The notes below the pieces were generated by a model. That model saw only the letters and a list, made by a program, of their open reading frames with translations, searched no databases and was not told where the DNA came from. From the NCBI RefSeq assembly GCF_014198605.1, contig NZ_JACIHU010000010.1: 64,000 nucleotides of DNA; one strand, given 5' to 3'. The number at the start of each line of letters is the position of its first letter. Position 1 is the first letter of the stretch. Origin of the DNA: Rhizobium etli_C. GTDB lineage: Bacteria > Pseudomonadota > Alphaproteobacteria > Rhizobiales > Rhizobiaceae. This document shows positions 8,128-16,548 of the stretch, in pieces. The position numbers and the translations under genes are program-made.

Positions 8128-11100
8128 TCATGCTTGCGCCGCGGCGTCGGCCCGAACACCCTCATCCCTCGGGATTCTGAACCAGGCGACATAGAGCGCC
8201 GGCAGGAACAGCAGGGTCAGCGCAGTTCCGATGACGATGCCGCCCATCATGGCGTAGGCCATCGGCCCCCAGAAGATCTCGCGCGAGATCGGGATTAGCG
8301 CGAGGGTTGCGGCCGCCGCCGTCAGCATGATCGGCCGCATCCGGTGTTCGGTCGCCTCGATGACCGCCTGCCACGCCGCGACCCCTTCGGCACGCAGATG
8401 TTCGATCTGCACGACCAGGATCACCGAGTTGCGGATCAGGATGCCGATCAGGGCCAAAATGCCGAGGATGGCGACGAAGCCCATCGGCGCATTGCTCAGC
8501 AGCAGTGCCGCGACCACGCCGATCAGCGCCGTCGGCGCCACCGCGAAGACCAGGAAGAGGCGGCTGAAGCTCTGCAGCTGGATCATCAGGATCGTCGCCA
8601 TCGTAAACAGCATCAGCGGCGCCACGGCCGCGATCGGCCCCTGGGCTTCGGCGCTGGATTCGACCGCGCCGCCGACCTCCACCTTGTATCCGACGGGAAG
8701 GTTCTTCTGGAACTCTTCGACCTTTGGTTTCAGCTGCTCGACGATCGTTGCCGGCTGCGTCGAACCGATGACGGCTGCCTTCAACGTGATGGTCGGTTGC
8801 CGGTCGCGACGCCAGATCGTCGGCTGCTCGAGCTCGTAGCGGAAGTTCGCCACCGCCGACAGTGGCACGACCTTGCCGTTGGAGGTGGAGAGCTGCAGGT
8901 TCTGCAACGTCTGGATGGAGTCGCGCTCGGATGCCCTGGCCCGCCCGACGACGTTGACCAAGTAGATGTCGTCACGGATCTGCGTTGCCGTCGAGCCTTC
9001 GACGATGCCGTTGAGAGCGGTTGCGATGTCCTCGGATGAGACGCCGAGCTGGCGCGCCTTGTCCTGCAGGACATCGACCTTCACCACGCGGGAGGGTTCG
9101 TTCCAGTCCAGAACCATATTCGACAGCAGCGGATGCGAACCGACCACGCCGGCAAACTGCTGGGAAATGTCGCGCACCTTCTGAATGTCGGGGCCGCTGA
9201 TGCGGTACTGAACCGGCTTGCCCACCGGCGGGCCGATGTCGAGAAGCTTGACGAAGGCGTCGGTGCCGGGGAAGGTCTTTGTCAGATAGGCCTGCAGATC
9301 CGCCCGCACCTTGTCGCGCACCTCGAGCCCCGTGGTGACAATCACAGTCTGCCCGAACGACACATCCGGCGTCTGCACGTCGAAGGACAGGATGAAGCGC
9401 GGCGCGCCCTGGCCGACATAGGTCGTCCAGTGGTCGATGTCCTTGTTGCCGGCCAGCATATCCTTTTCGAACTTGGCCATCTGCCGGTTGGTCTCGGCAA
9501 TCGAGCTGTTATGCGGCAGATTCCAGTCGATGACGAGCTCGGTTCTGTCCGAATTCGGGAAGAACTGCTGTTGCACCAGGCCCATGCCGCCGACCGAAAG
9601 GGCGAAGACGCCGACCGTCAGCACGATGGTGATCCAGCGCCAGCGCATGGCGAGCTTTAGCAGCCAGGAGAAGATGGCAGCGAAGCGTCCCTTCTTCTCG
9701 TGATGCGACTTCATCGTCTTCGGCAGGATGGTAACGCCGAGGAGCGGCGTGAAGAGCACCGCCACGATCCAGGAAACGACCAGCGAAACCGCGATCACCA
9801 CGAACAGCGTGAAGGTGAATTCGCCGGCGGCGCTGTTGTTGAGACCGACAGGGATGAAGCCCGCGACGGTGACGAGCGTTCCCGTCAGCATCGGAAAAGC
9901 CGTCGATGTATAGACGTGGGTCGCCGCCTTCCTGAGATCGTCGCCCGCCTCCAAGCGCGCCACCATCATCTCAACGGCGATCATGGCGTCGTCGACGAGC
10001 AGCCCGAGCGCAATGATCAATGCCCCGAGCGAGATGCGCTGCAGCGAGATGCCGGAATATTCCATCACCACGAAGGTGATGGCGAGCACGAGGGGTATGG
10101 AGATCGCCACCACCATGCCGGCGCGCAGGCCGAGGCTGATGAAGCTGATGACGAGAACGATGACGATCGCTTCGAAGAGCGCGCGGGTGAAGCCCGAAAC
10201 GGCTTCGTCGACAACATGCGGCTGGTCGGATACGCGGTGGACATCGACGCCGATCGGAAGATCGGCAACGACGCGTTTCATCTGCGCGTCGAGCCCCTCG
10301 CCGAATTCCAGAAGATTGGCGCCTTGCTTCATGCCGATGGCAAGCCCGATCGCCGGCTCGCCGTTGAAGCGGAACAGCGCCGACGGCGGATCGACGTAGC
10401 CGCGCGTGATCGCGGCGACGTCGGTCAGCGGGAAGAAGCGGTCGTTGATGCGCAGGTTGATCGACCGCAGGCTCTCCTCGGATGTGAACTGTCCGCTCAC
10501 CCGCAAGGCGATACGCTCCGGACCGGCATCGACGAAGCCGGACTGCGTCACGGCATTCTGGGCCTGCAGGGTCTGGATGACCGACTGCTGGTCGATGCCA
10601 AGCGCTGCGATCTGGCGGGTGGAGAATTCCAGATAAATCGCCTCGTCCTGCGCGCCGATCACGTCGACCTTGCCGACATCAGGCACCTTCAAAACCTCGG
10701 AGCGGGCATTTTCGACAAGATCGCGAAGCTGGCGCTGCGTCAACCCGTCGCTCGTGAAGGCATAGATGTTTCCGAACACGTCGCCGAAGCGGTCATTGAA
10801 GAAGGGACCGACGACCCCGCTCGGAAAATCGCCCTTGATGTCGGCGATCATGTTGCGGATGCGCAGCCAGGTCGGCGCGACATCCCTCGCCTTGGTCGTC
10901 GGCAGAAGCTCGACGAAGACGGTCGTCTGGCCGGCGACGGTCTCGCTCTTGGTATAGTCGAGCGATTCCAGTTCCTGCAGCTTCTTCTCGATCCGGTCGG
11001 TCACCTGCCGCGTCACCTCCTCGGCCGAAGCGCCGGGCCACTGGGCGGTGATCACCATCGTCTTGATCGTGAAATTCGGATCTTCCTCACGGCCGAGGTT

Positions 11101-11199
11101 CAGGTAGGAAAAGGCGCCTGCGAGAATGAAGACGATCATGAAGTACCAGACGAGCGAACGGTGTTCGAGCGCCCAGTCGGAAAGATTGAAGGACTTCAC
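8128..11199 (-). CDS. RND efflux pump, inner-membrane permease subunit
   Basis: 1023 residues, the usual length for AcrB-like HAE1/HAE-RND transporters. An N-terminal helix (LVWYFMIVFILAGAFSYL) is followed by GREEDPNF and a first large periplasmic domain. A helix cluster then carries LGLLVDDAMIAVEMM, with the paired aspartates of the proton relay in TM4, before a second periplasmic domain and a second cluster. It overlaps the adaptor gene by 4 bp (11196-11199) and is the last gene of a three-gene operon under the divergent TetR gene. No outer-membrane factor gene is present, so a shared TolC-type channel is presumed. The drug substrate is unknown. Confidence 0.93.
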   Translation of the reverse strand: MKSFNLSDWALEHRSLVWYFMIVFILAGAFSYLNLGREEDPNFTIKTMVITAQWPGASAEEVTRQVTDRIEKKLQELESLDYTKSETVAGQTTVFVELLPTTKARDVAPTWLRIRNMIADIKGDFPSGVVGPFFNDRFGDVFGNIYAFTSDGLTQRQLRDLVENARSEVLKVPDVGKVDVIGAQDEAIYLEFSTRQIAALGIDQQSVIQTLQAQNAVTQSGFVDAGPERIALRVSGQFTSEESLRSINLRINDRFFPLTDVAAITRGYVDPPSALFRFNGEPAIGLAIGMKQGANLLEFGEGLDAQMKRVVADLPIGVDVHRVSDQPHVVDEAVSGFTRALFEAIVIVLVISFISLGLRAGMVVAISIPLVLAITFVVMEYSGISLQRISLGALIIALGLLVDDAMIAVEMMVARLEAGDDLRKAATHVYTSTAFPMLTGTLVTVAGFIPVGLNNSAAGEFTFTLFVVIAVSLVVSWIVAVLFTPLLGVTILPKTMKSHHEKKGRFAAIFSWLLKLAMRWRWITIVLTVGVFALSVGGMGLVQQQFFPNSDRTELVIDWNLPHNSSIAETNRQMAKFEKDMLAGNKDIDHWTTYVGQGAPRFILSFDVQTPDVSFGQTVIVTTGLEVRDKVRADLQAYLTKTFPGTDAFVKLLDIGPPVGKPVQYRISGPDIQKVRDISQQFAGVVGSHPLLSNMVLDWNEPSRVVKVDVLQDKARQLGVSSEDIATALNGIVEGSTATQIRDDIYLVNVVGRARASERDSIQTLQNLQLSTSNGKVVPLSAVANFRYELEQPTIWRRDRQPTITLKAAVIGSTQPATIVEQLKPKVEEFQKNLPVGYKVEVGGAVESSAEAQGPIAAVAPLMLFTMATILMIQLQSFSRLFLVFAVAPTALIGVVAALLLSNAPMGFVAILGILALIGILIRNSVILVVQIEHLRAEGVAAWQAVIEATEHRMRPIMLTAAAATLALIPISREIFWGPMAYAMMGGIVIGTALTLLFLPALYVAWFRIPRDEGVRADAAAQA

Positions 11200-12281
11200 T
11201 GGCTGATCTCCTGGTCGATCCTGATGGCTTGGCCATCTTGAAGTTTATGCACGCCGGCCACGACCACCCTGTCTCCGGGGGCAAGCCCTTCGGTGATACG
11301 GACCGTGCCGCCGTCGACCACGTCGCCGTCGATCTTCACACGGCGGAACGAGACTTTTTTGCCGGGCACGTCGACGATCCAGACGCCCGGGCCGTCTGTG
11401 GCGGCGAGGATTGCCGAAGACGGCAGCAGGATCTCGGGATCGGCGGCGATGGTTGCCGCGGCTGTGATGACGGAGCCGAGCCTGAAGGGTGCAGGCGGAT
11501 CGGTCAGCGCGATCTTGGTCCGGCTCGTGCGGGTGGCAGTCTCCGCCTCGGGGGCGATCTCACGTACGACGCCTGACGTGCGAATGGTCGGATCGAGCTG
11601 CAGCGTCACTTCGAACGGCGCGCCGATCTTCAGTTTCTGGGCCGCCGCCTGCGGCACGTCGACCACGGCGTCGCGTTTGTCCGGCCGGGCGATGGTCACC
11701 ACCGTTTGGCCGGCCGACACGACCTGCCCGACTTCGGCCGACGTCGCCGTCACAACCCCATCGAATTCCGCCCGCAGTTGCGCATAGCCCAGCTGCTCCT
11801 TGGCCTTGTCGAGATTGGCCTGTGCCTTGGCGACGGCGGCCGCGGCCGTCCGCCTTGCCTGCTCGGCCTCTTCGAGCGAGGCCTCGGTGCCCGAGCGCGA
11901 TTCCACCAGCGCCCGCTGGCGCTGCTCGGTGGTCACCGCGTTTCTAAGCTGGGCATCGCTGTTTTCCACATCGGACTGGGCGCTGCGCACGGCAAGCTCC
12001 AGCGCCACCGGATCGATGGCGGCCACGACGTCACCCTTCTTGACCATATCGCCGACATTTACGTTGCGGGCAATCATTCGCCCGAGAATCCGGAAGCCGA
12101 GTTCGGTCTCGATCGTCGGTTCGATCGTTCCAGTCAGGCTGAGACTCGTGGCCGGCGTCTGCCTGACTGTCGTCGACAGCACCGGACGAGGCGTGTCCGT
12201 CCTCTCTTCTGCCTTCGGCGCGCAGGAGGAGACCAGGGCCGTGCCCAGCATCAGTGCGGCTATCTTGAGACGAATACTCAC
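11196..12281 (-). CDS. RND efflux periplasmic adaptor (membrane fusion protein), second copy
   Basis: 361 residues. The signal peptide ends with a lipobox-like SSCA near residues 18-21. Split lipoyl-type motifs (NVNVGDMVKKGDVVAAIDP and FDGVVTATSAEVGQVVSAGQ) flank an alpha-helical hairpin of heptads at about residues 95-165. Beta-barrel and membrane-proximal domains follow. The protein bridges the RND permease to an outer-membrane channel. It overlaps both neighbours by 4 bp (ATGA type). It resembles the adaptor encoded immediately upstream, so the pump operon encodes two adaptors for one permease. Confidence 0.9.
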   Translation of the reverse strand: MSIRLKIAALMLGTALVSSCAPKAEERTDTPRPVLSTTVRQTPATSLSLTGTIEPTIETELGFRILGRMIARNVNVGDMVKKGDVVAAIDPVALELAVRSAQSDVENSDAQLRNAVTTEQRQRALVESRSGTEASLEEAEQARRTAAAAVAKAQANLDKAKEQLGYAQLRAEFDGVVTATSAEVGQVVSAGQTVVTIARPDKRDAVVDVPQAAAQKLKIGAPFEVTLQLDPTIRTSGVVREIAPEAETATRTSRTKIALTDPPAPFRLGSVITAAATIAADPEILLPSSAILAATDGPGVWIVDVPGKKVSFRRVKIDGDVVDGGTVRITEGLAPGDRVVVAGVHKLQDGQAIRIDQEISQ

Positions 12282-13351
12282 TTGGAAGCTTCCTTGAGAT
12301 AAGACACGATTTCACCGGGCCTGAGGAACTTGGTTCCGTCGGTCACCACGACCTCTCCTGTCGTCACACCCGATTTGACGATGAAGCTGCCGGTCTCGTA
12401 ACCGGCGATCTCGACCGCCCTGACAGAAACAGCTGACGTGGCGGGATCGACGATCCAGACGGCCGGTTTGCCGTCCTTGGATGTCATTGCCGACCAGGGC
12501 AGCTGGATGACGTCCTGCGGGACGTAAGTGAAGCGCCCGACGACGGGAGCGCCGAGCGGAATGGGCGCGTCGCTCGATATGGCGAGCTTCACTTTGATGG
12601 TGCCGGTGGAGGAATCGATCGTCGGCGAAATCTCGCGAACCTTCGCCGTGATCTTCTGCGTGGGTTCCGACAGGAGGGTCACGGTGCCATCGCCGTCGAC
12701 CGGACGCAGGAAGGCGCTTTCGACCACGTCGAAGACGGCATCCCGGTCGCCGTCATGAGCAAGGGTGAAGACGACTTGAGCTGCCTGCGCCACCTGCCCC
12801 ACTTCGGCGTTGCGGGCGGTGATCACGCCGTCGGCATCCGCCTTGAGCTCCGTATAGGACAGCGTATCCTGGGCGGTTTCCAGCAGCGCCTGCGCCGACT
12901 TCGTCGATGCCTGCGCGGTCAGAAGCGTCTCCTGCGCCTGGTCGAGCGCGGCCCGCGTCGTCACCTGCGTCCGAAACAGGCTCTGCTGGCGGTCGAATGC
13001 AAGCTGCGCCTGGGTCTGCTGCGCTTCCGCCGACTGAAGATTGGCGGCGGCCACATCCAGATCAGCCTTCTGCTCTTCCGGATCGATGCGCGCCAGGACC
13101 TGCCCCGCCTTGACGGACTGGCCGACCTCGGCGAGCCGCTCGATGATCTTGCCGCTGACGCGGAAAGACAGATCGGTCTGGATGCGGGCACGGACTTCTC
13201 CCGTCAGCGCCCCGCCCTCGGCCAGCGGCTCGGACTTGGCGGTGACGACGCCGACTTCCCGCGGGCTCGGCTCGGTCGGCCCGCCCGCATCGCTGCATGA
13301 TCCCAGACCGATGGCGCATACGATCGCAGTGGCGATCAGAATGGTTCTCAT
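12278..13351 (-). CDS. RND efflux periplasmic adaptor (membrane fusion lipoprotein), first copy
   Basis: 357 residues from ATG 13351 (MRTILIATAIVCAIG). This start was chosen because AGAGGT lies about 5 bp upstream and the signal peptide with lipobox LGSC follows at once. A longer open frame to 13447 would cross the operator. The lipoyl half-motif LAEVGQSVKAGQVLARIDP, a helical hairpin rich in Q/A heptads, and the second half VITARNAEVGQVAQAAQ are visible. It is the first gene of the operon. With the following gene it may form a heteromeric adaptor ring, as proposed for other pumps with paired adaptors; that is inference. Confidence 0.88.
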   Translation of the reverse strand: MRTILIATAIVCAIGLGSCSDAGGPTEPSPREVGVVTAKSEPLAEGGALTGEVRARIQTDLSFRVSGKIIERLAEVGQSVKAGQVLARIDPEEQKADLDVAAANLQSAEAQQTQAQLAFDRQQSLFRTQVTTRAALDQAQETLLTAQASTKSAQALLETAQDTLSYTELKADADGVITARNAEVGQVAQAAQVVFTLAHDGDRDAVFDVVESAFLRPVDGDGTVTLLSEPTQKITAKVREISPTIDSSTGTIKVKLAISSDAPIPLGAPVVGRFTYVPQDVIQLPWSAMTSKDGKPAVWIVDPATSAVSVRAVEIAGYETGSFIVKSGVTTGEVVVTDGTKFLRPGEIVSYLKEASK

Positions 13352-13379
13352 AGTTGACCTCTTGCTCTCAACGGCAGCT

Positions 13380-13409
13380 CCTATATAATTGACTGACGCA
13401 TTAGTCAAT
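13380..13409 (-). promoter_or_regulatory. Efflux operon promoter overlapped by a TetR-type operator
   Basis: A perfect dyad ATTGACT-N8-AGTCAAT spans 13388-13409 between the divergent adaptor and TetR genes. On the minus strand, TTGACT (13408-13403) serves as a -35 box, 17 bp from TATAGG (13385-13380) as a -10. The dyad thus covers the -35 and spacer, so the local TetR protein bound there would block the pump operon, and probably its own gene. Confidence 0.6.
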
Positions 13410-13461
13410 GAAACTTTCAGTCGCAGGGACGAGGGCGCGCACAACAACGGGGAGGCAGAAA

Positions 13462-14094
13462 ATGGTAGCTCAGAAGAAGCTCACACGCGCAGAACAAAAG
13501 GCGCTGCGGCCCATCCAAATTCTGGATGCCGCCTTCGAGGAGTTCGTCAAATGCGGCTTTGCCGGAACCCGTGTCGAAGATATCGCCGACAGGGTCGGTG
13601 TCACCAAGGGCACGGTCTACGTCTACTTCGAAACGAAGGAAAAGCTTTTCGAAGCCATGATCAACCACTTCTCCGTGCCGTTCCAGGAAATGGTCGCGAT
13701 CGCCGATCGGCTGAGCGGCAGCGCTGCCGACAGACTGACGTCCATTCTCGGCCTCTGCTACGAGCAAATTCCCGAGGACCGCGCCACCCGCGAATTAACG
13801 CGGCTGGTCATCTCGGAGGGGCAGCGTTTCCCCGACCTGATCGATCGCCACCACGATCAGTTCATTGCGCCGATCATCGCCAAGATCGACGCTCTGATCC
13901 TGGAGGGCGTGGCGTCGGGCGAGTTTCGCCCAATTCCGGTGGAATTCTCCGACATCGTGGTCGCGCCCATCCTGACGACGACGGTTCTGCGGCTGATATT
14001 CGACGACCGCCGCGTGCCCACTCCCAACAAGGAGGCCTTCCTGCGGACCTATTTCGACTTGCTGTTCAACGGTCTGCTCGCCAAGCCCCACTGA
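13462..14094 (+). CDS. TetR/AcrR family repressor of the adjacent efflux operon
   Basis: 210 residues from ATG 13462 (MVAQKKLT), chosen because GGGGAGG lies 7 bp upstream. The open frame to 13408 would run into the operator. The N-terminal TetR helix-turn-helix is clear: ILDAAFEEFVKCGF, then TRVEDIADRVGVTKGTVYVYF and ETKEKLFEAMI (about residues 18-64). The C-terminal helical domain resembles the AcrR-type ligand pocket with no specific marker. It is divergent from the efflux operon and shares its operator region, so it is the likely local repressor, released when a pump substrate or related ligand binds. Confidence 0.88.
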   Translation: MVAQKKLTRAEQKALRPIQILDAAFEEFVKCGFAGTRVEDIADRVGVTKGTVYVYFETKEKLFEAMINHFSVPFQEMVAIADRLSGSAADRLTSILGLCYEQIPEDRATRELTRLVISEGQRFPDLIDRHHDQFIAPIIAKIDALILEGVASGEFRPIPVEFSDIVVAPILTTTVLRLIFDDRRVPTPNKEAFLRTYFDLLFNGLLAKPH

Positions 14095-14231
14095 TCGGCA
14101 ATGGCTCCCGACGCCCGGATTCATCGTTCGTTTGCGGCAGCGCTGCAGCCGGTTTTCGCCGAAAGCGGAAAAATAGGCTGCTTGGCACGTAGCTTTTCTG
14201 AAGTTTTTATGTGAAAACATCGAGTTAGCTA

Positions 14232-14247
14232 GCGCCTTCAAAGGCGC
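14232..14247. promoter_or_regulatory. 16-bp perfect palindrome upstream of the LacI-type gene
   Basis: GCGCCTTCAAAGGCGC is a dyad of two 7-bp arms around CA, ending 24 bp before the GTG start at 14272. It could be an autoregulatory operator of the LacI protein or an mRNA hairpin in the leader. LacI operators usually have a central CG, which this lacks, so the assignment is tentative. Confidence 0.35.
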
Positions 14248-14271
14248 CACCTCAATTCGCGACGGAAGAAA

Positions 14272-15309
14272 GTGGAACGCAAAGTCAATCTCAAGGATGT
14301 CGCGCGCGACGCTGATGTATCGCTGAGCACGGCCTCGCACGCGCTGAACGGAACCGCGCCGCTGACCATCGAAGTGCGCGAAAGGGTTCTGGATTCGGCC
14401 AAACGCCTGGGTTACCTCGACCGCCGGAGAACGAAGGCGACGATTGCCGCCTTGCGTGTGTTGCTTCTCGCCATTCCGGGCGACGCCGCTCCGGAGAGCG
14501 ACCTCAACCTGGTGAGCTGGACAATCCTCAACGGCCTTAGAAAGGAGTGCGAGCGCCGCGGCATCCGAATCGTGCCGTTCGTCAGCACCGGCCGGCGCAT
14601 CGACGGCGCTGAGGTCCGGCAGATCGCGCTTGCGGAGCACGCCGACGGCATCGTGGTCCTGAACGACGATCAGCCGGAACTGATCCGCAGTCTCGCTTCG
14701 GCCGATATGCCCGTCGTCATCGTCAACGGCGAGGATCCGACCATGCTGGTCGATACGGTGACACCCGAAAACCGCTTCGGCGCCCGGCTCGGCATCGAGC
14801 ACCTGCTGGCGCTCGGACATCGCCGCATCCTGCACCTGACCTGGAAGGGGCGCACGACCATCCAGCGCCGATATGACGGCTTCTCCGATGCCTATTTCGC
14901 CGCTCACATTCCGGTGCCCGAGGAGATGCTCGTCGAGGCCGAGGGATATGAGCCCCGGCACGGCGAAGCTGCCATCAACGCGCTGCTCGATCGCGATCCG
15001 ACGATGAAAGGCGCCACCGCCGTCTTCTGCGCCGCCGACAACCTGGCGCTCGGCTGCCTGAAAGCACTGGCCGATCGCAACATACGCGTGCCCGAGGCGA
15101 TCTCGGTCCTCGGCTTCGACGACATCGTTCCCGGCGAATTCAGCCGCCCGCCACTTTCGACGGTCCGCGTGCCCACCGACAAGCTCGGTGCCGCGGCGCT
15201 CGCGCTTATCGAACAGAGGCTGATCGCCAACGACCCCCAACGGCCGGCCCATCGCCTGGAGCTCGGATGCCATCTCGTCCTGCGCGGTAGCGTGGCACCG
15301 CCTGGTTAA
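14272..15309 (+). CDS. LacI family transcriptional regulator
   Basis: 345 residues, GTG start with GGAAGA just upstream. N-terminal helix-turn-helix VNLKDVARDADVSLSTASHA with hinge helix near LGYLDRRR (residues 5-50). A periplasmic-binding-like effector domain follows, with the usual ISVLGFDDI near residue 280 and PPLSTVRVPTDKLG. It has no obvious target beside it: the TetR gene precedes it and the convergent AraC-type gene follows 38 bp downstream. Ligands of this family are typically sugars or nucleosides, and a role in the nearby glycan loci is possible but not shown. Confidence 0.88.
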   Translation: MERKVNLKDVARDADVSLSTASHALNGTAPLTIEVRERVLDSAKRLGYLDRRRTKATIAALRVLLLAIPGDAAPESDLNLVSWTILNGLRKECERRGIRIVPFVSTGRRIDGAEVRQIALAEHADGIVVLNDDQPELIRSLASADMPVVIVNGEDPTMLVDTVTPENRFGARLGIEHLLALGHRRILHLTWKGRTTIQRRYDGFSDAYFAAHIPVPEEMLVEAEGYEPRHGEAAINALLDRDPTMKGATAVFCAADNLALGCLKALADRNIRVPEAISVLGFDDIVPGEFSRPPLSTVRVPTDKLGAAALALIEQRLIANDPQRPAHRLELGCHLVLRGSVAPPG

Positions 15310-15347
15310 CCGCCGGGAAAACCGGGACTCGAATTCCAACGCTCAGA

Positions 15348-16406
15348 TCAGCGCAAACGTTCGGCCCGCATCCGGGTATCCCGCGGACTCTCACCAAAGG
15401 TGCTGCGGTAAACAATGGAGAACCTGCCCGCATGGGCAAAACCCCATATCGCGCAGATTTCCCGGACGGATTGCTGGTTCGTCGGATCCCGCAACTGCTC
15501 GCGAGCGGCCTGCAGCCGGATCGTGCGGAGGTAACCGGCCGGCGACGTCCCTCGGAAGGCTTTGAAGCCCGTCTGCAGCGCGCGCAGGGAAACACCGACA
15601 TCATCGGCAACCATCGTCATGGTCAGAGGTTCCGCGATATTGGCATGCATGTAGTCGATCGCCCGTCGGACATGCCAAGGTGCAATCAGCGACACTTTCT
15701 TTTTTTCCAGATGGTCGGAAAGACGGTGTCGGCCAAATCGGATCACCAGGTGAGCGAGGGTCTCGCTCATCGCCGCTGCGGCAAGGGGGGAAGATAGAAG
15801 CGGGCCGCTTTCGCGCATGCCCTGCACAACCGTCCGGGCCAGATTGCCGATGAGCTGCCCGGGCTGGGTCGAGAGATCCAGGACGGGCTCGAGGTCGAGC
15901 GACTCGGAGAGCGGCGTCTCCACGAGCGAAGAGAGCGCTCGCTTTACGACCTTCCAGTCCAGGAAGAGGACATCCGAGCGATGCGGGCCACCCTGGATCA
16001 CGCGATCGCCGGCCTCATGGTTATTGGCCATGAGAAGGTGGCCGGCCCCGCTTTCGACCGTTCTCTTGCCGACAGACAAGCGAAAGGAACCTGTATACGG
16101 CATGTAAAACGCAAGATGTTGCGGGCTTTCGTCGAGCGTTCGGATTGTCCAGGAACTCTGATATACGGAATGAAACATCGTGAATGCCTCAGTCCGTCTC
16201 AGATCCGCCGCCCAGGCAAAACTCCGGTCGTTACTCAGCGGCTGTCCGCCGAAAACCCCATAGCCTGTCGAAAAGGCCTGAACCATCGATTCGAAGTTCG
16301 CGCCTTCATGCGTCGGCACAAAACCGTAACCCTCATGCTCCGGAGCACGGGCCGTATTCTCAGGTCTCAATGGTCTCATGCAACTCGATTCTTTTCCTTG
16401 CCACAT
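15348..16406 (-). CDS. AraC family transcriptional regulator
   Basis: 352 residues. The C-terminal double helix-turn-helix is clear: EPLTMTMVADDVGVSLRALQ, then a partner segment REICAIWGFAHAGRFSIVYR followed by FGESPRDTR. The N-terminal two thirds resemble the AraC_binding_2 type sensor (YQSSWTIRTLDESPQHLAFY). An in-frame ATG at 16379 (MRPLRPEN) could be the true start, as AAGGAAAAG precedes it. The gene is divergent from the ROK gene with 142 bp between them and converges on the LacI gene. Target unknown. Confidence 0.85.
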   Translation of the reverse strand: MWQGKESSCMRPLRPENTARAPEHEGYGFVPTHEGANFESMVQAFSTGYGVFGGQPLSNDRSFAWAADLRRTEAFTMFHSVYQSSWTIRTLDESPQHLAFYMPYTGSFRLSVGKRTVESGAGHLLMANNHEAGDRVIQGGPHRSDVLFLDWKVVKRALSSLVETPLSESLDLEPVLDLSTQPGQLIGNLARTVVQGMRESGPLLSSPLAAAAMSETLAHLVIRFGRHRLSDHLEKKKVSLIAPWHVRRAIDYMHANIAEPLTMTMVADDVGVSLRALQTGFKAFRGTSPAGYLRTIRLQAAREQLRDPTNQQSVREICAIWGFAHAGRFSIVYRSTFGESPRDTRMRAERLR

Positions 16407-16548
16407 GACATGTCATCTCGACTGGTATGACCAATCTCGATGAGGTAAGCAGGAACGGCGAAACCACGGATGACTTCCTTGCCCCGCAGAAGCAAAGCGT
16501 CCCCTTCACCTGCTTCACACTCACAGTGTAAATCAAAATGATCGGAAA

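Noticed and set aside
14183..14198. Sigma-54-like TGGCAC before the LacI-type gene
   Set aside because: No TTGC follows at the required 5-bp spacing and no enhancer-binding site or activator is nearby.
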